Source: an uncultured Croceitalea sp.
GTDB taxonomy: Bacteria; Bacteroidota; Bacteroidia; Flavobacteriales; Flavobacteriaceae
NCBI GenBank assembly: GCA_947494805.1
Contig: CANLWK010000002.1
Coordinates: 992,001-1,056,000, forward strand
Length of the DNA: 64,000 nt
Direction: 5' to 3'
The position numbers and the translations under genes are program-made. Shown here piece after piece: positions 44,701 through 52,155 of this stretch (its first letter is position 1; every line of letters starts with the position of its first letter). Under the pieces are notes generated by a model. That model saw only the letters and a program-made list of their open reading frames with translations. It searched no databases and was not told where the DNA came from.

Positions 44701-44892
44701 TTTGGGTCGATTATCATGACTTCTTTTGGTGTCAACTATTATTTGTCAGGGTTGCATAGTTATGCGGCAGGAGACCCTTTGCCCATTCCTAAGTTTATCT
44801 ATGTATTGATAGGAGTCGTTGTTACAACTGCCCTGGTTGCCTATTTAAAAAGACGAAAACATGCTAAAAATCAATTAGAAGCGATACCCTAA
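41734..44892 (+). CDS. Fused cytochrome c biogenesis protein CcsB-CcsA (NrfI-type haem lyase)
   Basis: 1052 residues, system II haem exporter/synthetase. N-terminal ResB/CcsB part: helices at 10-30 and 70-90 and a periplasmic domain, closing with LDYGGYRFYQASYDTDEKGT (about 395-415). Central periplasmic segment from about 480 to 720. C-terminal CcsA part (from about 735) has paired helices with conserved His (KVHVATIVSS, LHSYAAG) and the WWD haem-binding loop WGRYWAWDPKETW (about 945). In Wolinella, the fusion NrfI serves the CxxCK haem of NrfA; gene position here argues for the same job. 3' end overlaps the convergent gene by 18 bp. Confidence 0.93.
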   Translation: MKIFYRIFSSPILALVLLLVYAIAMGAATFIENDFGTATAWIKVYDAKWFELVMLGLGLCFAANIYKYRLWRKEKWAILLFHIAFIIILLGAGITRYNSYGGIMRIREGASSNTIISDKNYLQVHISKGNKTRHLEKELYFSPLSDNDFSIETDLDAIPITISHKRFIADALPEIIDDPENGTPLLQMVVTSGNGRETLFLKKGEVEEIGSHKHKIGFEVEGEDVINLIEKDGDFQIFSKHQLDFFIMADQTAGIIKGDTLQPMTLRTLYRTGDLSFVPLSFHKSGRIDLVSTAEKLKDNDKVKDDALVLNVQVGDKTEEVTLLYRDGFLPTTHEVAIADMNVSLSYGAMPLTTPFKVQLNDFQLERYPGSESPSAYASEVTVLDDKTKMPFRIFMNNVLDYGGYRFYQASYDTDEKGTVLAVNHDVLGTNVTYLGYFLMMIGMFFTLFGKHSHFMAINKKLKKLKTKKTVVALFLFGMLGVTVQAQQAKDTIPIPELLRQQVIEKQHAALFGRLMVQDLDGRIKPINTLASEFLRKVSRKPYFKFKNDEGEIRLDANQVFLAMHVAPAAWQQIPIIKIDTEKGGSFFDALKITDDGYISFDDLINPNGDYVLTKVAEEANAKKPAEHNEFDKEVLKVDERFNILFNIFSGNYLKIYPNSLDEKDTWFSYTHHFKDFPPEDARFVQTITPSYFNDLLQKKWAAATEKLSYIATYQNTLGKDIIPNNQRVEAELWYNEMNLNFWLFQVFFTLGFLLLVLALSKIFIQKRFLDVLWNFLVILSLISFLVFTGNIILRWYVAQHAPWSNGYEMLVFVAWVLMLCGLMTFRKSDFSLPLATLFTGSLLFVSYLDWLSPEITNLMPVLKSLWLKVHVATIVSSYAPLALSAVLGFMVLILMIIATENSKEAISVRIKELTYINEIAMTIGLFVLAVGTFLGGIWANESWGRYWAWDPKETWALISIIVYAIVLHLRFVPALKSRYVLNVASVFAFGSIIMTSFGVNYYLSGLHSYAAGDPLPIPKFIYVLIGVVVTTALVAYLKRRKHAKNQLEAIP

Positions 44893-46449
44893 TTGAGCGG
44901 TAAGTTGTTCTCTACCTCCTATGCCCAATTGCACCATCAAATCCCAATGTTTTCCAAACCCTTTGTTAACACCCATAATGGCATTCCATGTGGTAGGCGT
45001 AAAATTGACATCATATCTTAAGATATCTCCCGAGTCCAATTCGAAGAAACCTGAAACATCAGAATCATAATATTGGCCCATACTTCCGGCAAAGACATTC
45101 AAATTGTTAGGGAATCTGTATCCTGCCATAAGCACATAGGCATTGGCATTGGTCGTTGTATTGGCCTCCTCAACACTTGCCCTTATATATTGATATGTGC
45201 CGCTAAAAAATACGTCCCCGACACCTCCACCAAGGGTTACGGAACCACCGATGATATTTGCAGATACATCAATGTTTAAAGGAAGTGCCTGAGGGATATC
45301 GCTGGGATCCAAGCCTAAAAAGGGTGCTAAATCAACGATGGTCTGTCTAAACTCTTCATCTAAAATAAAGTCACCTGCGACCGTATTGTCGGCCCGACCA
45401 AAAATTCCGGCCACATTCAAAAAGGGAAATATCCAAACGTCAGGTCTAACGAAATAGGTGGTCGTGGTTTGCACGATGTTGGAATTTTGAAGGTCGAACA
45501 GTGAACTTAAATCTGATAGTTCCCCGTCACCAAATCCAACACTGATGCCCTCAAAATCCAAATCATCATCTTGGGAATGGAGTATTACATTTAGGCCTAC
45601 CGGTCTGGGCAGACCGTAACCTAACTTGGTCGCTGGCTTTCCAAAAATGGGCAGTGCCCAGCCCAATGTGACATTTACGGTGTCAATGGCCGAGGCATTC
45701 TCAAAAAATGGCTGTGAAGATTTTCCTTCCCAAACTATGGCAGTACCGTCTGGAGCCTTGTAATCCGAGGTGGTAAAGGTAAGCTTGTGCTTTCCGTTCT
45801 TTGCATCGAAAGACTCGGTTATTCCGGCTACAATGAAACCCTTACGGTTTTTGGACTCTTCGAAATAAACGATTCGCTTAAAATTTTGCCTACCGTCCGA
45901 GAGCTTGGATTTACTTTGGAGTTCTATACGGTCTAAGGTACCCCCAACCACATATAACTTACCATCGTACTTTTTAATATCCCTTAATTCTGGCTCTATA
46001 TCCCTTTTGGAATAACGGAAACCGAACACAGTCTCATTTTCATCGGAACTGAGCAACTTTAAAGAAGATTCGTCATAAAGATTGCTCCTTGAAAGTCTAC
46101 TGAGTTTATGACTCTTTTCAATGGCTCTTTTTAAGGCCTTTATTTCAGGTTTGGAGAATTGTCCATCTTGGACGGCAAAACGGATGTCTTTTCCATCTTT
46201 GTAGGATGGGTCATATATAATCTGGGTTTTGTAGGATTTTTTGTTGCCGGTGGGCATTTCAATCTCAATTTCCAAGTTTTGTGTAAAGCTTCCTTCTTGA
46301 AGCAAGACGCTTGCCGCAGCATCCAATAGTTTTGGTGAAATACCATACTCTGCTAGATAAGAGCTGTTTAGGGGAAGCTCTTCTTGAGCGTTAACTGTAA
46401 GGGTTATCAAAGTAAAAGACAAAACGCTGACCAAAAGATATTTTCTCAT
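44875..46449 (-). CDS. Hypothetical outer membrane beta-barrel protein
   Basis: 524 residues, not recognised. Signal peptide ending TVNAQ. N-terminal half (to about 230) is a helical and beta domain with SKLSDGRQNFKRIVYFEES; C-terminal half looks like a barrel with TTTTYFVRPDVWIFPFLNVAGIFG, GGSVTLGGGVGDVFFSGTYQYI and a terminal LTAQLGYRF with the aromatic last residue. Last gene of the seven-gene leftward operon with the efflux pump. Overlaps ccsBA tail-to-tail. Confidence 0.75.
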   Translation of the reverse strand: MRKYLLVSVLSFTLITLTVNAQEELPLNSSYLAEYGISPKLLDAAASVLLQEGSFTQNLEIEIEMPTGNKKSYKTQIIYDPSYKDGKDIRFAVQDGQFSKPEIKALKRAIEKSHKLSRLSRSNLYDESSLKLLSSDENETVFGFRYSKRDIEPELRDIKKYDGKLYVVGGTLDRIELQSKSKLSDGRQNFKRIVYFEESKNRKGFIVAGITESFDAKNGKHKLTFTTSDYKAPDGTAIVWEGKSSQPFFENASAIDTVNVTLGWALPIFGKPATKLGYGLPRPVGLNVILHSQDDDLDFEGISVGFGDGELSDLSSLFDLQNSNIVQTTTTYFVRPDVWIFPFLNVAGIFGRADNTVAGDFILDEEFRQTIVDLAPFLGLDPSDIPQALPLNIDVSANIIGGSVTLGGGVGDVFFSGTYQYIRASVEEANTTTNANAYVLMAGYRFPNNLNVFAGSMGQYYDSDVSGFFELDSGDILRYDVNFTPTTWNAIMGVNKGFGKHWDLMVQLGIGGREQLTAQLGYRF

Positions 46450-46471
46450 AGCTAGAATTTTATAGTGATTT

Positions 46472-47155
46472 TTAGTTTTTCGAGTTCGTATGATACTGAT
46501 TTATAAATTTACCAACAACGACGGCCGTTACAATGACCAAATAAAACTGTCCAACAAGACCAATCAATATACTTGCCTTTTGAGCCAAAGGGGTTATAGG
46601 AACTATATCACCGTACCCTATGGTCAACAATGTTATAAAGCTGAAATACATTAATTGTTCCGTTAAGGTATGTGGGTGGGTCTCTTGCATGTGCAAAAGC
46701 CCGCCATCAAAGGAACTCGGATTGGTCAGTTCAATGGCCATGTAAACATAAAAGCCAATCAGTCCAAGACAGATAAATCCACTGATCATACCCAGGATTA
46801 CTTTTCTATCAACGATTGGCGAGTGCCATACCTGCTTGATTATTTCGTAGGATATCAACAAATAAAAAGCAAAGTAAATCCCAAATTGGATGTAACTAAT
46901 GTCCAAGGTCATTTCATTGTTTGCTTGCGCAAACCCAAAAATGACACTGCCCCCGGCCAACAAAACCAAAAAAAACCAGAAAAGTTCTTTTCTCTTGGAA
47001 ATTAAAAGGATTCCTGCGATTAAATTGAGCAAAAATAAAATCGGAGCAATACTTCGATCAAAGATTTCGCCTGGAATAAAAAGTGACCCAAACAACACGG
47101 CCAACTGCGTGATGAAGAAAAAATCGAAACGTATGTTGTACAGTTTATCTTTCAT
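46472..47155 (-). CDS. Potassium channel family protein
   Basis: 227 residues, inner membrane. The last two helices and pore match two-TM K+ channels (Ion_trans_2): selectivity filter TIGYGD (about residue 184) in LMYFSFITLLTIGYGDIVPI, followed by the helix LVGQFYLVIVTAVVVGKFIN. Four or more extra helices precede. No RCK domain follows. A broken second copy of its C-terminal end is found at 58155. Embedded in the efflux operon, 22 bp before the 44875 gene, possibly to keep ion balance. Confidence 0.87.
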   Translation of the reverse strand: MKDKLYNIRFDFFFITQLAVLFGSLFIPGEIFDRSIAPILFLLNLIAGILLISKRKELFWFFLVLLAGGSVIFGFAQANNEMTLDISYIQFGIYFAFYLLISYEIIKQVWHSPIVDRKVILGMISGFICLGLIGFYVYMAIELTNPSSFDGGLLHMQETHPHTLTEQLMYFSFITLLTIGYGDIVPITPLAQKASILIGLVGQFYLVIVTAVVVGKFINQYHTNSKN

Positions 47156-47163
47156 GATTGCAA

Positions 47164-47895
47164 TTAAAATGAATATCCAATTTTAAAACCATATCGAAAC
47201 GCCAACATCGGGAAATAGGTTCTTTGATTTCCCTCTATTCTAAAATCAGGATCTAGGAGATCTATAATCCCTAAATCCCTGAGAGTCTCGTTTAAATCAT
47301 CATAAAATGCTTCTGGCACTGGCTCAATTTCCTTTAGTTCCAAATTATTAAAACTTAGGCCAGGACCGGCAATAATGAAATCCAAAAAGAATCCGTTCTT
47401 AAGTGGGAGTTTATAGCCTATTTCAAAGCCTACATTGGAAGTGTCAAGATCTGCTTCAATAAGAATTCTACTGACTTCACGTTCCAAAGAGGTGTAATTC
47501 CCGCTAATGTCCCCAGACCTATCTTGATAACGAAAATAGATTCCGATAAAAAAACCGGTTAGATCGGGATGTGATTTTTGAGTATACCATCTAATTTCGG
47601 GGATTATTTTTATTCCCGTCAAGTCGAATTCATCGGTCTCAAAACGGTCAAAACTGAGATCGGACACATCAAATATCCCGGAAGAAAATTTATATCCGGT
47701 TAAAAGAGAAAGAGAAACCTTCCTAAAGAGAGGTCTTTCATATTGAACTTGTGCAGTTCCAAAAAAAGGTTGTACGGGATCAAAACTGATATGATTCTTA
47801 CGGAGATTGTTTACATCAGTTTGGGCATAAAAACCCCAAATGGACCCATTTATCAATAATCCAAAAAGAATCCATTTTTTGAGTTTATTGCTCAT
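47164..47895 (-). CDS. DUF3575-like outer membrane protein
   Basis: 243 residues. Signal peptide ILFGLLINGSIWGFYAQ, then a small barrel: NHISFDPVQPFFGTAQVQYERPLFRKVSLSLLTGYKF, EIRWYTQKSHPDLTGFFIGIYFRYQ, and ending FRYGFKIGYSF with terminal Phe. Fits the DUF3575/OMP_b-brl group. Within the efflux operon, 13 bp after the RND permease gene. Confidence 0.78.
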   Translation of the reverse strand: MSNKLKKWILFGLLINGSIWGFYAQTDVNNLRKNHISFDPVQPFFGTAQVQYERPLFRKVSLSLLTGYKFSSGIFDVSDLSFDRFETDEFDLTGIKIIPEIRWYTQKSHPDLTGFFIGIYFRYQDRSGDISGNYTSLEREVSRILIEADLDTSNVGFEIGYKLPLKNGFFLDFIIAGPGLSFNNLELKEIEPVPEAFYDDLNETLRDLGIIDLLDPDFRIEGNQRTYFPMLAFRYGFKIGYSF

Positions 47896-47908
47896 GCTAG
47901 AACATTTG

Positions 47909-50900
47909 TTATTCCTTCAACAACTTCTCATTGAATTCATATCCCTTATAATTTACTTTGTACAACACACTATAAAATGCCGGGATGAACAACAAGGTGA
48001 TCACAGTTCCGAACAACAATCCTACCATAATGGTCACGGCCATGGGTTCCCACATTTCTCCTCCGCCCAGATAAAGTGGAATCAAACCCAGCACTGTTGT
48101 GAATGTGGCCAACAATATGGGGCGAAACCGCTGCAAACAAGCTGCAATGATTGCGTCTTGTGGTTTTCGTTGGAGTTCGTTCTCCTCAATTTCTATTCTA
48201 TCGACCAATACAATGGCATTGTTAATGACAATTCCTGCCAGAGAAATCACACCTAAAAAAGCCATAAACCCGAAAGGAACATTGAAAATCAATAACCCTA
48301 GGACCATTCCAATAATCCCTAAAGGAATAGTACAAACTATCATCACCATTTTTCGGAAGGAATTGAACTGTATGATCAATAGCATTACAATGATAAAAGC
48401 GGATAAAGGCAAATAACTTGCCACGGCCCCCATATTTTCAGCAGTGCTTTCAGCATCACCTCCAAGGCTATAGTTGTAACCAGAGCCCCAAGAGGCTGCC
48501 TGTTCTTCCAACCACGGTGTAATTTCTGTGGTAATGGCAGAAGCATTGCCATCTTCAGTAAGCTCACTTGAAACATTTATGGTACGGGTCAAGTTTGATC
48601 TTTTAATACGAGTATACTGCCATTGCGGAAGAATTGATGCTACCTGCAATAAAGGCACGCTCTTGCCCGAACTTTGGGCATATATATTCAAGGTTTCCAA
48701 AGAAGCAAGCGACTGTTGTTTATTCTGATCGCTGAGCATTACAATAGGAATGGATTTATCATTTTCACGATATTCACCAGTTCTGAATCCGTCAAGTACT
48801 GTTTGCAAGGAGGTGGCAATGTCTTGATTTGTGACACCGGCCAATTGTGCCTTGTTCTGGTCAATATCAATAATGAATTTCTTTCCCTTCGGGCCCCAAT
48901 CGTCCTTGATGTTTTTTGTCCCAGAGATACCAAATAATTTGGTCTTTATAGACTGTGATATTTCCGCCAATCTATCTGGATCATCTCCCGAAACTTTGAT
49001 TTCAATGGGCGTACCGCCACCTCCTGAACCTAAAAGGCCAACTTTAATATCCGCATTGGGAAAAGTGTTGAAACTAAAGGAATCCAGTTTTTTGACCATC
49101 TCGTTGTTTACCAAAAAGTTAGAGGTATTGATAAGGATATGGGCATAATTGGAATTAGCTTCGTCCGGGTTGTAACCTAAGTCATAGGCTGATGGACCTT
49201 CACCAATATAAGCGGACCAATCAACAATTCCATCTAGGTTATCACCAGAAATTTGAAGCTCACTTTTCATGAATGTTTCAATGGCCGCAACCATTTCTTG
49301 AGTACGTTCAATCTTTGTGCCTTCCGGAAGATTAATGTCGGCGGTAATCATATTTCGGTCACTGTCAGGAAAGAATACAAAAGCCAACAATCCAAAACCT
49401 AAAATTGACAAAACAAAAAGGCCAACAATGCCAAAAAGTACGCTTCTTTTCCAATTAAGAGCAACCAAGATTAAATCCTTGTATTTGGTTTTCAATCCGT
49501 TTATCATACGGTCCAAGAATCCTTCTTTACCATCTTCCCGTTTTTTTACTTTTAAGAAAAAGACGCAGAACAGGGTAATAATACTCAATGCGATAATCCA
49601 AGAGGAGAGCAGTGCTATAGTAATCACCACGAATATGGGACCCATAATATCGCCCATGACCGATTCCGCCATATAAAAGGACAAGAATGCCGCTGATGTG
49701 GTCAAGGTTGAAATCAACAAGGGCGTAAAGAGTTCAGAACAGGAATCGATTGCCGCTTTTTTTACGTCCGCGCCATTTTCCATCTTGACCATGACCGATT
49801 CCGCAACTACAATTCCATTATCCACCATCATACCCAAGGCCATAATCAAGGCAGCCAAGGTAATTTGGTTAAGTCCAACATCAATCATGCCCATAACAAA
49901 AAGTGTAGTGATAGTCACAATTGGAATTAAACTTGCAATGACCAAACCTGTTCGTAGCCCCAGGAAAATCAGCATCACAGCTAGGACGATACCGATGGAT
50001 TGCAACAGGTTTCCAATAAAGTCACTGATCTTTAAGTCGATATATGTATCAATGGAAGCTAATCTGTTCAACTCCAATCCTACAGGAAGCTTTCCCCTCC
50101 AATCATCGAGTACAACATTCAATTCTTCGCCTAACTTAATAATGTTTGCGCCTTCCTTTAAAGAAACATGAAGCGATAGCGCTTCCTTGCCATTGATCCG
50201 CACAATTTGAGTAGGTGGATTAATGTACCCTTTTCGAACATTGGTAATATCCTTCAGGGGAACTACTTGCCCCCCTTCACCAACTGGGATCAGCATTTCT
50301 TCTATATCGGTCACATTATCAAAGTTCCCTGTTGGTTCCAAAATAATGCGTTCGTCCTCTACATTAATTTGCCCTCCCGAGCTTAAAATGTTGGTATTGC
50401 CTATCAGTCCCTGCAGTCGGTTAGAGGTTAAACCAAAGCTTTTCAGTTTCGCATTGTCAAATTCCACAAAAACCCTTTCCTCTTGGTCCCCGTTTATTTC
50501 AACCTTTGCTGCATCTTGAAGTTTGATTAAATCATCCCTGATATCATCCGCATATGTTTTCATATCAGCAAATGAAAATCCGTCACTTGTTAGACCTACT
50601 GCAATTCCAAAAACCTCTCCTATACCATCATCTTTTAATTGGGGAGTGACACCATTTGGCAATCCATCAATACTGCTCAACTTCCTACGGAGTCTATCCC
50701 AAACCGCTTGCAAGTCTTGGGGTTCAACCTGCATGACCAACTCTACCTGCACCACTGACAAGCCTGTTCTAGAAGTACTTGTGACCTTCTTCAATTCAGG
50801 GAGTTCTTGAGCCACTTTTTCAATTTTATCAGTGACCAGTTCTTCAACACGCTCAGGGCTTGCACCTGGAAAAGAAGAAACTACGGAAGCGACACGAATG

Positions 50901-51022
50901 GTATACGGTGGCATACTATCCCGTGAAAGGCTTTGATAGCCGACCAAACCCATGAGCAAAACAACACCCAGAATGCTTAATACTACTCTATTGTTGTTGA
51001 TTGAAAACTTGGTAAGATTCAT
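47909..51022 (-). CDS. RND-family efflux permease
   Basis: 1037 residues, twelve helices, two large periplasmic loops; H+-driven export. Seen: short N-terminus FSINNNRVVLSILGVVLLMGLVG, porter-domain motif around RTGLSVVQVELVM, TM4 with ALIMALGMMVDNGIVVAESV (Asp pair of proton relay) and second-half equivalents GVISLAGIVINNAIVLVDRIE. The charge pattern points to the HAE1 (multidrug) rather than the HME (metal) branch, which carries different TM4 residues. Works with the adaptor (51045) and TolC-like protein (52156). Confidence 0.94.
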   Translation of the reverse strand: MNLTKFSINNNRVVLSILGVVLLMGLVGYQSLSRDSMPPYTIRVASVVSSFPGASPERVEELVTDKIEKVAQELPELKKVTSTSRTGLSVVQVELVMQVEPQDLQAVWDRLRRKLSSIDGLPNGVTPQLKDDGIGEVFGIAVGLTSDGFSFADMKTYADDIRDDLIKLQDAAKVEINGDQEERVFVEFDNAKLKSFGLTSNRLQGLIGNTNILSSGGQINVEDERIILEPTGNFDNVTDIEEMLIPVGEGGQVVPLKDITNVRKGYINPPTQIVRINGKEALSLHVSLKEGANIIKLGEELNVVLDDWRGKLPVGLELNRLASIDTYIDLKISDFIGNLLQSIGIVLAVMLIFLGLRTGLVIASLIPIVTITTLFVMGMIDVGLNQITLAALIMALGMMVDNGIVVAESVMVKMENGADVKKAAIDSCSELFTPLLISTLTTSAAFLSFYMAESVMGDIMGPIFVVITIALLSSWIIALSIITLFCVFFLKVKKREDGKEGFLDRMINGLKTKYKDLILVALNWKRSVLFGIVGLFVLSILGFGLLAFVFFPDSDRNMITADINLPEGTKIERTQEMVAAIETFMKSELQISGDNLDGIVDWSAYIGEGPSAYDLGYNPDEANSNYAHILINTSNFLVNNEMVKKLDSFSFNTFPNADIKVGLLGSGGGGTPIEIKVSGDDPDRLAEISQSIKTKLFGISGTKNIKDDWGPKGKKFIIDIDQNKAQLAGVTNQDIATSLQTVLDGFRTGEYRENDKSIPIVMLSDQNKQQSLASLETLNIYAQSSGKSVPLLQVASILPQWQYTRIKRSNLTRTINVSSELTEDGNASAITTEITPWLEEQAASWGSGYNYSLGGDAESTAENMGAVASYLPLSAFIIVMLLIIQFNSFRKMVMIVCTIPLGIIGMVLGLLIFNVPFGFMAFLGVISLAGIVINNAIVLVDRIEIEENELQRKPQDAIIAACLQRFRPILLATFTTVLGLIPLYLGGGEMWEPMAVTIMVGLLFGTVITLLFIPAFYSVLYKVNYKGYEFNEKLLKE

Positions 51023-51044
51023 AATTTAAGTGGTTTTAGGTTGG

Positions 51045-52136
51045 CTACTGTAATCTTACTTTCTGACCATCAAGCAGGGTCTGTAGTCCCGCTGTAGCTA
51101 TTTTTTCCCCTCCGGCTAGGCCACTTTTGATTTGGAAACCATCACTGGTGAGATCTCCTACCTCAATGGCCAATTTCTTTACAGTTCCCGTCTTATCATC
51201 TTCAGATTCTATAACGAATACAAAGTTTCCGTTACTATCTTCTCCCACTGCTTTTAAAGGAATCACCAATGCATTGTTGGAAGATGAGTCATTTGAGCCA
51301 AAATTCAGCGTAACATTCGTGGCCATCCCAGGTTTAATTTCAGGAGAAGGATCAATTATTCCTATAGCAGTGATGTAAGTGGATGAATTTTCATCTATAG
51401 AAGGAGAAACTTCAATGACCGTTCCCTTAAAAGAACCTTGATCGATTGCGGAAAATTCTAAATCGGTTTCCATGCCCACACTTACCCTATTGACCAAGGA
51501 TTCCGGCAACCCAATTTCAATTTTTAAATCATCACCTGCATTTAACATAGCAAATTGATGTCCTGAGGATACTCGCTCATCTACCGCTCCATCGGTCCAA
51601 GCAATTACACCATCTTTGGGTGCTCTGATAATCCCATAACTCACTTGGGTTGCTTGAATACTTTTATTTCTTCTTGCGGATTCGTACTGATCTAAAGCCG
51701 ATTGATACGAGTTTTTGGCAGCCTCATAATCGCTTAGGGATTGACTGCCACTTTCATAGAGTGACTTTACACGTTCCAAAGCAGACTTTGCTGTTTTCAT
51801 GGCCGAGTTAGCACTGTTGAGCGCTGAAACTGATTGCTCATAGGCCAAGTTCGCCTCTACATTGTCTAACCTTGCTATAATATCCCCTTTTTTGACTTTT
51901 GCGCCTTTCCAATGGTTTACTTTGGTGATAACACCACCACTTCTAAAGCTCAAGCCAATTGCATCACTCGCTTTGGCTGTTCCACTGAAGGTCCGTATTT
52001 TTTGGGCATCCGAAGTTCCCACCACTTGAAAACTTACAGGTCGAAGTACTTCTTCCTTCTTTTTTTCCTTTTCCTTACAAGAACTAAAAGCCAAAATTGT
52101 TGTGAGTATCAACAAGCTGTTACGGAAATATTTCAT
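51045..52136 (-). CDS. RND efflux periplasmic adaptor (membrane fusion protein)
   Basis: 363 residues. Lipoprotein signal FSSCKE (Cys about residue 20). Lipoyl/barrel-sandwich halves around GVITKVNHWKGAKVKKGDIIARLD and IIRAPKDGVIAWTDGAVDERV, with an alpha-hairpin between them (NSANSAMKTAKSALERVKSL, about 95-160). The C-terminal beta domain ends GLAGGEKIATAGLQTLLDGQKVRLQ. Links the permease with the TolC-like channel. Spacing 22 bp to the permease gene and 19 bp to the TolC-like gene. Confidence 0.94.
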   Translation of the reverse strand: MKYFRNSLLILTTILAFSSCKEKEKKKEEVLRPVSFQVVGTSDAQKIRTFSGTAKASDAIGLSFRSGGVITKVNHWKGAKVKKGDIIARLDNVEANLAYEQSVSALNSANSAMKTAKSALERVKSLYESGSQSLSDYEAAKNSYQSALDQYESARRNKSIQATQVSYGIIRAPKDGVIAWTDGAVDERVSSGHQFAMLNAGDDLKIEIGLPESLVNRVSVGMETDLEFSAIDQGSFKGTVIEVSPSIDENSSTYITAIGIIDPSPEIKPGMATNVTLNFGSNDSSSNNALVIPLKAVGEDSNGNFVFVIESEDDKTGTVKKLAIEVGDLTSDGFQIKSGLAGGEKIATAGLQTLLDGQKVRLQ

Positions 52137-52155
52137 GGTCGGTATCTTTAAATTA

